A stretch of 64,000 nucleotides of DNA, from contig KZ992425.1 in NCBI GenBank assembly GCA_003614735.1, positions 40,391 through 104,390 on the forward strand, written 5' to 3'. This document shows positions 1 through 11,578 of the stretch, piece after piece. Each line of letters opens with the position of its first letter. The first letter of the stretch is position 1. The notes below the pieces were generated by a model. The model made no database searches. It was not told where the DNA came from and saw nothing but the letters and a program-made list of their open reading frames with translations. Source of the DNA: Thamnocephalis sphaerospora. Lineage: Eukaryota > Zoopagomycota > Zoopagomycetes > Zoopagales > Sigmoideomycetaceae. The translations under genes were made by a program, and so were the position numbers.

Positions 1-194
1 GTAGGTTGTGCGTGTAGTCGGTCCGTCACATTGTGGATCACTTATCCATCGCTCCATCTGCCTTTGTAGCGGCCGGCCAGTGGAACATGCAGCCCAACTT
101 TATGCAATCTCAGCAGCAGCAGCAACAGAGACAGCAGCAATTCTATGGCAGTGGAAATACCTACAACTCAGGATATGGTGGCCGTGGTTTCTAG
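1..194 (+). CDS. 3' end of a gene with a Q-rich and G/Y/R-rich tail (partial)
   Basis: The window opens on GTAGGT, which reads as a splice donor, and the first good acceptor is TTTGTAG at 63-69, so 1-69 is probably the last intron. The last exon, 70-194, ends at TAG 192-194. It encodes about 41 residues: a short Met/Asn-containing stretch, a run of glutamines broken by one Arg, then a Gly/Tyr/Ser segment ending GYGGRGF. Q-rich tracts followed by a YG/RGG-like end are typical of RNA-binding and hnRNP-like proteins, but no folded domain is inside the window, so the function is not assigned. The upstream part of the gene lies outside the window. Confidence 0.55.
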
Positions 195-389
195 TTGACA
201 TGCAAATATAATATCAGATTCTGATCTACTTTATGTCACACATGCCTTTGATGACGTGGAGGCACCGTTGCTCCGACAGGGTATAGACGCGCGCGGTGGC
301 GTGCCAGCATGCACTTTGCCCAGCATCACCCTCTCACATTACCACACACGCACAGGCGCACCCGCACGCAAACATACTCGACGCTTACA

Positions 390-2595
390 ATGACCGTTGC
401 CACACGGTATCCCTCTCTGGTGGAGGCCGCTGAGCGCCATCCAAAGCCGGCCGACGTCACGTATGCATACGGTACGGCTGGATTCCGGATGAAGTAAGCC
501 CTAGACCTGCGCGGAGACAGAGTGTCGCAGCTCACACCAGTCCATCATTGCGCCATGCTTGCGTCGTAGGGCCAATCTGCTAGACTCGGTCATCTTCCGC
601 GCTGGTGTGCTTGCCGCGCTGCGCTCCAAGAAGCTTGACGGCAAGACTATCGGCGTGATGATTACTGCCTCTCACAACCCGGCCCAGGTGGGTGTCCCGG
701 CTGACAGGCGCGACGCGCTTGAGTGTAGCGATGGCCTAATAATAGCGTCGATGGGTATGGCGGTGATTTGCAGGATAATGGCATCAAGCTAGTCGATCCG
801 ATGGGCGAGATGCTTGAGCAGACCTGGGAAGCCTATGCCAGCCAGCTGGCCAATGCTCCGACGATCGAGGAGCTGCTGGCTGTGGTGGATCGGGTGATTG
901 CGGCAAACAAAATTGATCTCAGCAAGCCGGCCAACGTCGTCTATGCGCGCGACACTCGGTAGGTGTCTGATGCTGACGCATCGCACTGCATGCGGCACGG
1001 CTAACGTTGGCGCTAGTCCGAGTGGCCCGGCACTTGTTGCTGCGCTCGCCGATGGTCTGTCTGCCGTGCAGGCACAACATCGCGACGAGGGTATTCTCAC
1101 CACACCACAGCTGCACTACATTGTGCGCTGCCTAAACACCCAGGGCACCCCAGAGGCATACGGAGAGCCGAGCGCGGCGGGATACTACAAGAAGCTGGCC
1201 GATGCCTATCACAAGCTAGTGGTAAGTGACAGCATGCTAGCGTTTTTACAGCCTACGTGCAGCCGACACATTTACAAATGGTACGCGCACTTGTAGAATG
1301 GCAAGACCCGTTTGTCGCCGCTTCACGTGGATTGTGCAAACGGTGTGGGCGCACCCAAGATTCGCGAGTTTGCGCAAGTCGTCGGTGAAGCAGCCCTGGC
1401 CTTGATTGTGACCAACGACGATACCGAGACTGAAGGCAGCCTCAACTACCAGTGCGGTGCCGACTACGTCAAGGTGAATCAGCATGGCCCGCACGGCGTT
1501 GAGATGCAGCCCAATGGTCGTTACGCATCTTTGGACGGCGATGCAGACCGCCTTGTGTACTACTACATGGATAATGGCAGGTCACCATGCCAGCATGGTC
1601 ATGACTGCATGTGTGCGCACGTTTACTTATGCATGCACACGCACGCGTGTGCCTATTTTCTCGTTTAGATCGCGTCTTCCATTTGCTGGACGGCGACAAG
1701 ATTGCTGGCCTTGCAGCCATGTTCATCAAGGATCTCGTGACGGCAGCTGGCCTGGAAGGCATCAATGTTGGCACCGTCCAGACGGCATATGCTAACGGCA
1801 GCTCGACCAACTATCTCACCAATATTTTGGTAGGTAGCCTGGCCGTTTGCACGACCATGGCGACATCGCATTCCACCGACTGATCATAACTTGGCGGCAT
1901 GCACGCCACTAGCAAGTGCCTGTTTCGTGCACGCAGACGGGCGTGAAGCACCTTCACCACGAGGCTGAAAAGTATGACGTTGGCGTCTACTTTGAAGCAA
2001 ACGGTCATGGTACCGTACTGTTTAGCCCGGTGGTGCTACAGGCCATTAGCGATACCGTCAGGTGCGATGAAATACAGACGCGTCCAGGCAAACCAGCGGT
2101 GCACTAACGACACGCGCTCTAACCATATGTGCTTGCTTGTGCAGCCGCACCCCGGCTCAGGCACTTGCCATTGCACAGTTGCGTGCATTGACAGATATGA
2201 TCAACCAAACGGTCGGCGACGCCATCTCAGACCTGCTTCTGGTTGAGGTAATTTTGACGCACAAGCAATGGACGCTGTCGCAATGGGACCAGGCGTACAC
2301 GGATCTGCCCAGCCGCCTCGTCCGTGTGGTGGTCAAGGATCGCAATATCTTCCGCACCATCAACGCCGACCGTCAGCTCGAGTCGCCCGCTGGAATGCAG
2401 GCGCTGATTGACGGTGCTGTGGCCAAGTTTGCCAACGGCCGCTCCTTTGTGCGGCCCTCTGGCACAGAGGATGTAGTGCGCGTGTACGCCGAGGCTGCCA
2501 CACGCCACGAGTGCGATGAACTGGCATTCCGCGTTGCCGGCCTTGTATTCGACAATGCTGGCGGTCTTGGCGACCGCCCAGCCGAGTTCCTCTAA
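390..2595 (+). CDS. PCM1/AGM1: Phosphoacetylglucosamine mutase
   Basis: Converts GlcNAc-6-phosphate to GlcNAc-1-phosphate, the step before UDP-GlcNAc, and so feeds chitin, N-glycan and GPI synthesis. Exons: 390-493, 570-687, 774-958, 1017-1221, 1297-1576, 1669-1829, 1913-2061, 2145-2595. Family landmarks appear in order: N-terminal YGTAGFR, the phosphoserine loop TASHNP (exon 2), RDTRPSGP (exons 3/4), the metal-binding DGDADR (exon 5), [24 protein letters not shown] (sugar binding) and the phosphate loop [10 protein letters not shown] near the C terminus. The start at 390 gives the usual short N terminus. Every junction keeps frame except that after exon 5, where only a GC donor (G|GCAGGT at 1576/1577) restores exact spacing between YYY and FHLLDGD; GT alternatives shift frame or insert residues. 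Convergent with RAD52 downstream. Confidence 0.95.
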
Positions 2596-2915
2596 ATGCG
2601 CGCAGATCATTGGCATGGTGTCGAGCAATGTCCTATTGCGTTGATCGATTGTGGTCTATTAAAGCGCTTGCATACAAAATAATGCAGAGTTTTTGCTACT
2701 CTCGGCTAAATGTACGAGTGGCTTAAAGGAGGCAAGGTCTCATACTGCTTCCGTGTCATCGGCGCCTTATAGCGCCTGTCTTATACGCTTGCTGGATGGT
2801 GACCGAGCGGCAAGCAAGCTTTGAGCAGTTGACCGGTGTGGCGATAACGGTACGACGCCATCACTGTCGGCCTAACGCGTAAGAGCAGTATTCTCGCGCA
2901 GATACGTCAGACAGC
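2596..2915. other. Convergent 3' intergenic spacer
   Basis: This is a 320-bp spacer between two converging genes. It holds AT-richer sequence just after the mutase stop (for example CAAAATAATGC near 2675), compatible with poly(A) signalling. No ORF, RNA gene or repeat is apparent. Confidence 0.5.
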
Positions 2916-4637
2916 CTACCTTTGTCGTGTGATTGATCGTCGTGGCGACAAGCGGCCAGGCGCGTTTGGCGCCGCTGATTCGCCTTCATTTGCTGGTCTT
3001 TTGCCATTCTCATTACCGCTGCTACCACTGCCACTCTCCGTGGATACTGCTATGCTATTGTAGACGCTCAGCATTGACTCCTCGAGAGTTGTTTCGTCCG
3101 GATCGATGAAGCTGTTGCTGCACATCGTTCAGCCAAATCTGTTCATCCAACTACACGCTTGCGCTATAGTGCCTTGTGAGCCTACCTTGCCGTCACAGTC
3201 TCGTGAATTGTTGAACAGCCTACTGCTGCCACTCGGTCAGGCTCATACTGATTCACCATCTTTGTAAACAGATCGTCGTCATCTGGACGACCAACAGGAG
3301 AAATAATGCATATGATGTTCAGTTCTCAGGTCACACGAGCACTGTTATCCATACCAGCCCTACCAGCATAGAAATCATCGCTGTCGACTGCATCGCCTTG
3401 AACCAGGAAATCGCCAGCAGCTTTGCCGACTGGGAGTGGCACTGTGTTGCGAGGAAGAATTAATATTGCAAAAAGCATTTCACTCACACGACCGCCCTTT
3501 TCTCACTAGATGTCTGCGGGTTTGGCCGGAATGTCGCAGCAGAATCGTTCCGGTTCACCGGAGCATATACTGTATTGGCAGACTGCGCTTGAGCTTGGCA
3601 TAGCGCTGTTGATGCTGTCTGTGCGGCCGGTAGCGGCAATGGTCGTGCAGCGCTGGACATTGTCGCTGCATCTTTGCTGTCAGCTACCCCACCAGCTAAA
3701 CCTGTCCGCCGGCCAGATGCCGGGGATGGGTTACGGTCGCCAGAGTCGTATTTGAAGTGATAAAATGTGCTTGGATCCAGGTCCTTTGCCTATTACATAG
3801 AATGACGCGTTATCGTGTCATATCGACGCATCGAGCATTGCATTAGACGCTGTGGCCGCCTGTCAATCCACCCTCATACATCTACGACATACCGGCGCGG
3901 TTGGTATCCGAGTAACCTTGCGCAGATAATGCTTATCATATATGCAGTTGCCGAGAACGTTGCCGAATCCGCGCAAGGCACGCTTCAGAGCATCGGTAAT
4001 CGCCTCTTTCTTGGCCTAGTATGCCCGTATTAGAAAGGCAAATTACTCACAATGGCTAGCTCAACGGTCCACCTTTTCTAAAGCCATGCCCTTTGACTTC
4101 ATGTTTTCCGCCATACCAAAGCCGATATCCTAAACATATGCAATTCAGATACCCGCTAGTCTGTAAGCCCGCTTAACCGCCAGCTACCAGATACGCAAAC
4201 ACACCTCGTGATGGGCTCCGTTCTTGATGGTGACGCGTACAATGGCCGACACACCAACGGAAATGCGCCCATTGACATTGTCAATCTACACGCATGCGTA
4301 ATAGAGTATGGTCGGTATAGGACTGTTGCTCATACGCCGCTGCATGTACTTACATAGTCCACAGTAACCTCAACAATAGACGAAGACCAGCCATCAAAGC
4401 CCCATACGTCGTTTGCAAGATTCAGCACCTTCCAGCCTTCAATGTAATGAAGCTTGGCTGCGTCACGCGCGCAGCAATCCAGATTAGCAGCGTCCAGTCT
4501 GACGTCAGTAAGCACATGCACTCACTACCGCCCTGCCCAGCACGCGACGCTACGCAGTCGGGCCCCAGATAACGAGTTAGATTGCGGCTGAGCGTGTCAT
4601 GTTCCTCCGCACTGAATGTGCCGCGACCAAACGACAT
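2916..4637 (-). CDS. RAD52: DNA repair and recombination protein Rad52
   Basis: Rad52 loads Rad51 and anneals single strands in homologous recombination. Nine exons on the minus strand: 4637-4529, 4457-4354, 4285-4205, 4129-4073, 4015-3917, 3789-3507, 3441-3364, 3282-3186, 3117-2916. They sum to 1110 nt (369 aa) with every junction in phase. The N-terminal half carries the annealing domain: [20 protein letters not shown], then [42 protein letters not shown] and [20 protein letters not shown]. The C-terminal part (from about residue 150) is low-complexity, with a short acidic stretch and a basic end; a Rad51-binding motif could not be pinned down. The start is MSFGRG at 4637, although the frame is open a little further upstream. 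Exon 6 must end at A|GTGAGA (3507) rather than the stronger-looking GTGAGT 20 bp later, because only that keeps frame. Confidence 0.93.
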
Positions 4638-4955
4638 GATGGTATACTGTGGCAAAGAGACCGGCTGGGTAGACGGCAACAAACGAGAGAAAGAAGCAGC
4701 AGCGGACAAGCGGCGTTTGTTGACACAACGCGTCAAGTGTAAATAAAGGACAGAACTGAGCACGCGGATTTCAATTCAGCCGACTTTCCTTCACCGCCAC
4801 TCATGTAGACCAAGCTGCAAGGACATGAAACGATACGTTCAGCTCAACAAAGCGATAGTTTGCTTTGGGCCCAGTAATCTTGTTATTCAGATATTCATCA
4901 GTCAACGCAAATATGCTTACAGCTAACGCAATCAGCGCTGCTTGCTTGACAGCAA
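4638..4955. other. Promoter region of RAD52 and 3' flank of the Abp1 gene
   Basis: This is a 318-bp spacer between two minus-strand genes. It contains a short minus-strand frame continuous with the RAD52 start, read here as leader. No conserved site or RNA gene was recognised. Confidence 0.4.
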
Positions 4956-7441
4956 TCATTTGGTAAGCTCAACGTAACTCGCTGCGGAAATAGCAATCAT
5001 CAATGTCAGCCAACGCCGACACACAGCACAAACCAGCGCATTTTACCTGGGAACAAGCCGCGCTTTCCATCGGGGCCAATGCCTCGCCACCAGTCTTCAG
5101 ACTCTTGTGCAATATCGGTGATGCAGGCGCCCTCTTCAAACGTGAGCTCATCATCCTCGACACCGGTATAATCAAACTGTGCAATGGCTGACGGGCCTTT
5201 AAGTGTGGCCGCTGGCTGACTTTTTTCCACCTGCACATACGAAGCTGAAGCGTGTCATCGTTAGTGCCATGGTCTTGCAAATGTACCAGCACTGTCCAGC
5301 TACCTGGAAACAAGCCAGACTTGCCGCCGTCGCCTGTGCCAATCCACCAGTCATCGTCCATCTTGTCGGTAATAACAACTGTTTCGCCCTCTACCAACGC
5401 CATCTCATCTGTCTCCACTAATAGAACAGACACAAAATAAGAGCGCATCAGTATAGAAAGTAGCAACACTCGGCCACACCGCCATAAGCGCACCTGGATC
5501 ATAGTCAAATAGCGCTGTTGCTTTCATCTCAAATGCGCCATTTGTGGCATTCTTAGGCGCTGCTGCAGGCGCGCCCGTTTGCTAGGCGAAAATGTACCTG
5601 TTAGCACATTCACTCGCTGGGCAGCGCTGCTCGTACACTCACATAGTGTAGCTCGTTCTTCAACCGCGCCATTTCCTCCTGAGCTCGTGCCTTATCCTAC
5701 AGTGCCATAAGAAAGCATGGTAGAAATGAGCACCAACATGTAAGTGCCCGCGTCTACTTTTCATCAACTTACTGCCGCCAGTTTTTCTTCCTCCTGCTTG
5801 CGCTGCTCTGCTTCTTCCTTGGCCTGTTGTGCGCGAAGCTCCTCGGCTTCCTTTTGCTCTGCCAACTTCTTTTCCTGAAGTTTGTGCTCCTCCTGTTCTC
5901 GTTTCTCTTGCTCAACCTTTTCTCTCTCACGCCGCTCTTGTTCACGCTTCTCTTGCTCCTGCTTTTCCTGTTCTCGCTTTTCTTGCTCACGCCTCTCTTG
6001 CTCACGCTGCTCCTGCTCGCGCTTCTCCTTCTCCTGCTTTTCTCTTTCCCGCCGTTCTGCCTCAGCACGCGCTAGTTGTTTACGACGTTCATCCTCTTCT
6101 GCCTCACGACGCTGCTTTTCTGCCTGCTCTCGCTGTTGTTGGGCTTTTTGCTCCTCTTGTGCCTGTTGCTGTGCACGTTGAGCAGTCTCTAGGTCATGCT
6201 GCTTCCTCTGGCTGCGCAGCTCTGCCTCGCGTCGGGCCTGCTCCAATTGCTCCAACTTTTGTTTCTCTCGCCGCTCGCGCATCTCCGCCTCGCGACGCTC
6301 CGCTTCGGCGCGTTCCTGCTCCATGCGTGTGTTACGTGCTGACCGTACTGAACTCTCGCGCGAGCGTGCCACTCTTTCTTCGCGTAGCTCGCGCTCGCGC
6401 TGCTCCAGTTCCTGGCGTTCACGTTCGCGGCGTTCTTCCTGCTCACGAAGCTGTTTCTCGCGCAAAAGCGCTGCCTCAGATACGGTATCATCTTTGCGGG
6501 TCGGCAGTTTTGGCTTGGCCGGCGACGCTAGCTGGACGCGAGTGGTAGCAGCAGGGCTCACGCTGCTACGCACAGATCCCTACCATTGCAAATAGCAAGT
6601 TCCGCCCGTGCATCAGCAGATGCACTAACAAAGTCGCATTACACACGCCAACTCACATAGTTTGGTTGGCGGCCCAGGTCTGCTGCAATATTCACCGGGG
6701 TATAGGACGACGACACAGGCTTATACGCCTCTTGAGCCGCTGCTTGCTCGTTATGCACCGAATACTTGGCACCGGTACTTTCGCCAAGGCGTTTCATGAT
6801 ATAGCTCGGGTCCACATCGCCCTAATAATAGCAAGGTGGCGAAATATCAGCGGCGCATATTATGTCTGCGACTCTGCACGTATGGTGCTCACCTCTGCGC
6901 GTGCGTTGATCTGCAGATGATAGCCCTGTATTGCCGGCAAGATAAGCACTCCGCCTGCAGCTGTATTTCGCCGCCGCCCACTTACCTTCAAGAAGAGTGC
7001 CACGTCACTGAGGTGAGATGCAAACAGCCCTTTCTTCTCGACGGGCACGCCACTGCCGCACTACGACGCCGACTTGATGAGCACAGTGCTGCACCACTCC
7101 CGCAACACGCTGCTCACTTACCCAGCCGATCAATACTAGCTTAGGCAGCTGGCTGATTGGCTCGATAATGCGTGCAAAGCCATACTGTATCTTGCCGTCG
7201 CTGAACTCGTCCGACAGCTCGTCCAGTCCAACTGCGAACAGCATATGCATTGTTAGCACGCCATCACTCGGCAGACTCGCCAAGGCCGCGCCTTACCGCC
7301 TGTCTCTAGCACCTTCAGGTCGTTGGTGCCTCGGTCATACCCAAACACGGCCCATTCGACATCAGGATTGCCGTCACGCACGGCGTTGTAAGCGGTGCGC
7401 AGTTGCTGACTGTGAGTGGAAAAATTGGCAGCAAGAGACAT
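4956..7441 (-). CDS. ABP1: Actin-binding protein Abp1 (drebrin-like), ADF-H plus two SH3 domains
   Basis: A cortical actin-patch adaptor that binds F-actin and recruits Arp2/3 regulators and endocytic partners through SH3 domains. Eleven exons: 7441-7297, 7231-7122, 7060-6986, 6925-6893, 6821-6657, 6579-5773, 5696-5643, 5581-5494, 5417-5304, 5244-5047, 4981-4956 (1815 nt, 604 aa, all in phase). Residues 1 to about 130 form the ADF-homology domain (EWAVFGYD, DEFSDGKIQYGFARI, EKKGLFASHLSDVALFLK, GYHLQINARAE). One 269-codon exon encodes an E/R/Q/K-rich charged coiled coil or single helix. The C terminus holds two SH3 domains, ALFDY...DDDWWIG...GLFP and AQFDYTGVEDDELTF...EDWWRG...GLFPASYVEL. Yeast Abp1 has one SH3 and mammalian drebrin-like protein one, so two is slightly unusual. 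The last exon is only 26 nt. Confidence 0.93.
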
Positions 7442-7905
7442 GCTAGCAGAGAAGGTCAAGTGCAATGTTTACCGACGACGATGCGGTTGTGAACGATACG
7501 AACGCGGAAAGAGAATTGTTGGTTTGACGAGCAGAGAAGCGAGGTGGGAGGGTGTGCGTGTTGATAAGACTGCCAAGAGTCTGGTGGCGCAGCGGTATCA
7601 TCATAAGCCCAATGTCGTCACGGGCCATGGCATAGCGACCATGCAGCACGCTTACTCCAACATCACGCAAATAGAAACGCCATGGGGCATGGTGTGCCTG
7701 CAGGACCGCGCGGCACGGCAAGGCACACGCGTGCGCACAAAAACGGTCAACTCCAACGATAACGCGGTTGCCAAGAGCGATTTGTCACGTGATATATCAA
7801 AATGGTATATACATCAAAGTCATGTCCACTTGTTGTGCGAACAGGATGCACTCCAACTAACTGTACCAGCGCTCAACACGAGCAGCAAGCGGTATACCGC
7901 CGGGC
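7442..7905. other. Promoter of the Abp1 gene
   Basis: A 464-bp spacer between two minus-strand genes. A plus-strand open frame runs through here (7416-8087), but it overlaps real coding exons on the other strand and matches nothing, so it is taken as chance. No distinct regulatory site was recognised. Confidence 0.35.
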
Positions 7906-8889
7906 CTACATGGCATCGTAAAAGTCTGGGAACGCCATACTCAGCAGAGAGGGCAATGGCGATGGTGGCTAGCGATGAGTGTGTCGAAATAGAGGAAAGG
8001 CGTGTTAAGGAATGCTGTATGCATTTCGGCAACAACAGTCACTTACGCGCGGTAACGCAAACAGCTCAAGCTTCCAGGAAAGCGTGAAAATACGCTCCAG
8101 CAACTCTTGTAAATATACCGCGCACATGCGTCTCAACTGCGACTCTCTACGATGTTCTTGGCTATAGATGGTGTGTAGTGCGGCTGGCAGGCGCTGGGTG
8201 GTGGTGGGCTATAATTAGCGCAGCGTCGCACGAGAAGGTGCGCGTGTAACTATTACCTTTGACTCTAGCTCCATTAATTCCACACGCACCAGCTCCTGTC
8301 TACAGCGCTCCTGTTTGTAGATTATATCTCGTTCCTGTTCCAGGTCTTCTTGACTGTACAGGGCCATGCGTCGTCAGCGCCTGCGCGAATGCCTGGTGCA
8401 ATCGCCGACGTGTTTGCTGGTTTACGCGTGCACCGCTCTACATGTGTTTTCACGCATCTGCTTGCGCACTTACCCGAACCGTGTCCAGCGTGCCTTCTCT
8501 TCGACCATGTACTCGTCGACACTGCATACAACCTCGTCAATGTCCAAGGTACAATGGTCCTCTCCCCAGAGCCAGCTCAGCAAATCAGCTTTTGACGTTT
8601 TGTTCAGATACCCTGCATAGCCACTCTCATCGCTATTGTCACTGTCGCCGTCGTCGCTGCTTACTCGACTGGCGTAGTCGTACTGAAGGGTGGCTGGCTG
8701 TTTTCCTTTGCTGTTTGTTTGGGTCAGCTGGCCCGCTTGCGTCACCTCTGTTGCGCACCATTTCCTAGACTGCAGCGGTGCGGTGTGGTGCTGCTTGTTG
8801 GCGCTACGTCCAGCAGTGTACAGACCGGCCTTGGATGAACTACAGGCGATAGCACGACTGGCTTCAGGTCGGTAATGGTACTGGAACAT
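7906..8889 (-). CDS. Unrecognised protein with acidic Ser/Asp segment and coiled coil
   Basis: Four exons: 8889-8474, 8353-8257, 8208-8047, 7968-7906 (738 nt, 245 aa; all phases agree). Not recognised. From the N terminus: a polar, probably disordered region; an acidic run (SSDDGDSDNSDESGY); a Trp-containing segment (KADLLSWLWGEDH) followed by DIDEVVCSVDEYMVEEK; then a long charged helix across exons 2-3 (QEDLEQERDIIYKQERCRQE, continuing with RRESQLRRM and YLQELLERIFTLSWKLELF); and a proline-rich end PPSPLPSLLSM then FPDFYDAM. The coiled coil suggests a structural or complex subunit. The first exon's frame is open to 9414, but that extension looks non-coding and would run into the start of the divergent Nudix gene, so the ATG at 8889 is preferred. 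The start is the least certain point. Confidence 0.6.
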
Positions 8890-9408
8890 GACTGCGGTAG
8901 CGTATGGTGTTGGTGACTGGCAAACAGACGGAGGACATGGCATTCGCCAACTAGATCGACACAGTCGGAGCTCTCTTATATGGGGTGCAGTGGGTCTGGC
9001 GCATCTGCTCACCATGACTCGGCTGGCTGCATGTGCTGGCTCACCATGATGCTCCTCGCACGAATTTCGTGATCCTATGATTCTAGCTCTTGACTGGTGA
9101 TCTTTGGATCTGTCCCACCTAGCTGGCCTTTCCGTAGTTGCTAAATTCGACGCGCGGCTTCCCACGACGTATTCTTTCCTCACTGTATCCATGTCGCTAT
9201 TTCGTCGTACTGTATACGCACTCCCTGCTGCCGCGCGTCCGTTTTCTCCTCGCATTCTGCCGATTGGCCGCACTTCAGCACACATGCAGGCCCGTCCGGT
9301 CATCAATGCCGCCAAGATGATTCGGTCTCCAACCGAGCCGAGCCCGGTGTTGCGGCCGTCCGCTTCGTATGTGGCTCGCAGCGTAATGCTTGCAAAAGCG
9401 TCGCTCAT
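8890..9408. other. Divergent promoter region
   Basis: A 519-bp interval between the coiled-coil gene (-) and the Nudix gene (+). A minus-strand frame stays open through it, but its predicted residues (R, C, S and H rich) look random. If the coiled-coil protein really starts at 9408 or 9414, the two genes would overlap at their start codons. Confidence 0.35.
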
Positions 9409-10609
9409 ATGCATGGCTACCGCAGAATTATCATTGCTGCACCGCTACGTGGGAAGCCAGCGCCAGGCCAGGCCGATTATCGTATCTTAATGCTGAAGCG
9501 GTAGGTGGTCCGCTGCTGATGGCATGGTATAATCGGCTGTCCACGGCTGAATGGTGTTTTGTAGCTCTTCGCGCGGTGCTTTCAAGAATCTTCATGCCTT
9601 TCCTGGTAAGCTGTGTCGGCAAAGGATGGCGCATTTGTTTCTCGCGCTGAAACGGGCGTACCAATGTCTTTTTGAATGCCAGGCGGTGTGGTGGATCCAA
9701 TCGATAAGGATCCGTACTGGCAGTCGTATTTGTCTGCCACAAATGCATCTGACGTCGAAGCACAGGTGGATCTGGTGTATCGAGTGTGCGCATTGCGCGA
9801 AGCATTTGAGGAGTGTGGCATTTTGCTAGCAGAGTCGCCGCTTGCAAGCTCGCTGACGGCGGAAGAACTGAGAGAGTGGAGTAAAAAGGTAGTGACGGAT
9901 GTGATGTCGAGGAGCGACGCGATCCAGAGTGTGGCTAATGTATCAACATACTGGTATGCAGGTGTACGCCGCACCGAATGAGATGATACAGCTATGCGAG
10001 CAACACCAGTTGCGCCTTGGCGTTTCGCGCCTCATCCCTTATCAGCGCTGGATTACGCCGCCTCAGGAGCCGCGTCGTTTCGACGCTCGATTCTACATCA
10101 TTGCTCTTACCGAGGCCGAGGCTGAGCGTCTTGGAGTGTTTGCATCGGTATCCGATGCGGGCATAGACGATCCCAGGGCTCAGGCTGCAGCCCACCATGA
10201 TGGCTATGAGATAGTCGACAGTGCATGGTATCGGCCTGAGGTGGCACTGGCGCGATATGCTCGCAGAGAATTGGAGTTTATCCTGCCGCAGTGGTGTATG
10301 CTGGATACACTGCGCAGCGTCTCATTTACGCAGCTGGGTACATTTGCGGACATGCAAACGATGCCGCTGTATTCGCCCGAGTTTCGCATCATGGGCAAGG
10401 ACCATCAGCTGATTGCACTACTACAGGGAGATCGTATGCACTCAGCATCGCCTGGTGTCAAACAGCAACTTCGCGACGATGGAATTATGGAGGATGTGCC
10501 AGACGGACCGGTGCATCGCGTGCGCTTTGATCTGGCCGGTTCCATCGCATATGTCACGGAACGGATTTGCAAACTGGACGAGTCAGCGGCAAGTGCGGCC
10601 AAATTGTAA
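9409..10609 (+). CDS. NUDT19-like Nudix hydrolase (acyl-CoA diphosphatase type)
   Basis: The NUDT19 group cleaves CoA or acyl-CoA diphosphates, usually in peroxisomes. Exons: 9409-9500, 9565-9605, 9683-9888, 9962-10609 (987 nt, 328 aa). The N terminus reads RRIIIAAPLRG...YRILMLKRSS, the usual first strand of the fold. The Nudix box follows as FPGGVVDP and, after an insertion, REAFEECGILL. RRFDARFYI is typical of the NUDT19 subgroup. The 41-nt second exon is needed to join MLKR to FPGG; without it the Nudix box lacks its start. The C terminus ends KLDESAASAAKL; ending in KL is loosely like a peroxisomal PTS1 (AKL), which fits the family's location but is inference. The start ATG at 9409 is chosen because no better one lies upstream in frame. 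Confidence 0.85.
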
Positions 10610-11578
10610 GACGCTGGTCTATTGTTACACTGTCCGGCGCCCCGTACGCTCATGTGCCGGAAAGGGTGTACACCGTTAATTGCGAGAATAAGACAGACAA
10701 TTGCATAATCAACGTGGGCGCGTATTTTAATAGGCGGCGCGACTGACCTGGCAGAGTGAGGGCTCGCTGGCTAGCTGTGCAAAGTAGAAGAGAATTTACG
10801 ATCAAGAAATGCGCAAGCAGGCGACACGTAGAGCAAAGAGCTGTGCATGGGAGTTGGAGGCGTGGTAAGGATGCGCAGGGACATGCGCAAAACGCCACAA
10901 AAGCGGCAATACGGGTCAGCGGAGAACGCAGAGGGACCTGCCGGTGCCCAGATACGGACAAAAATACTGGAGTAGAAGGCGCGACAGGCAACGATGGACG
11001 ACACAAGGCGAACGCGTGCATGCGGAGAAGAAAGGTGTGTCGGCGGGCGACAGCGGAAAACACGGAGAGGGCGCATGCGTGCCGAGCGCCGACCGTATCC
11101 TCGCAGTCGGCCGCGCTGGAAAGTCTGTACGACAGGCAGCGGCCGCGTGTATATGTGCTCGCATGTGTACCGTGCGCAAACAAGTGCACTACGTAACGCG
11201 GGTGGGCGAGTCTAGTTGGCGAGGCGCGGGCGGCGCTCGAGCAAACTCGGGGCGTCCATCGCAAGGGGAACGGCCGGCAGCGGATGGTGATGACGAGTGG
11301 CAAAGGAATAGAGAGAGCAAGGCGTAGCGTTGAGAAGCAGCCACGCGGTAGAATTACGAAAGAAGTGGGCACCCGCAAAGAGGGGGCCGATTAATATGCG
11401 CTGTGTGTGTGACGGGAGAGAAAAAAAGTACGAGTGCGAATAAACGATGAGCAAAGCTCGAGGTCAACAAACGGTACGGCGGGAGGACGATTAGACAGGC
11501 AAAAGTGCTGCTGCTGCGACGTGCTCGAGCAGCGAGAGAGAGTGTGTGATAGAGTGAGAGCGAGAATGGCGGAGCGGG
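10610..11578. other. Convergent spacer, probable long 3' UTR of the WNK gene
   Basis: A 969-bp interval between converging genes. The minus strand is C/T-rich and carries a long open frame (10650-11378) rich in S, R, L, P, C and T with no conserved motif; that is what pyrimidine-rich untranslated sequence yields. No RNA gene was recognised. Confidence 0.45.

Noticed and set aside
3481-3506. Strong GTGAGT donor at the end of RAD52 exon 6
   Set aside because: Its use gives phase 2 and an early stop; the GTGAGA donor at 3506 keeps frame.
5829-6548. Plus-strand open frame of 239 codons
   Set aside because: It is the complement of the charged coiled-coil exon of Abp1.
7416-8087. Plus-strand open frame of 223 codons
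   Set aside because: It overlaps the supported minus-strand coiled-coil exons and the Abp1 start; no motif.
8890-9414. N-terminal extension of the coiled-coil protein to 9414
   Set aside because: Residues look random and the extension would overlap the Nudix start codon; the ATG at 8889 is preferred.
10650-11378. Minus-strand open frame of 242 codons downstream of the WNK gene
   Set aside because: Composition (S, R, C, P, L, T) follows from a C/T-rich strand; no conserved motif or start context. Treated as 3' UTR.
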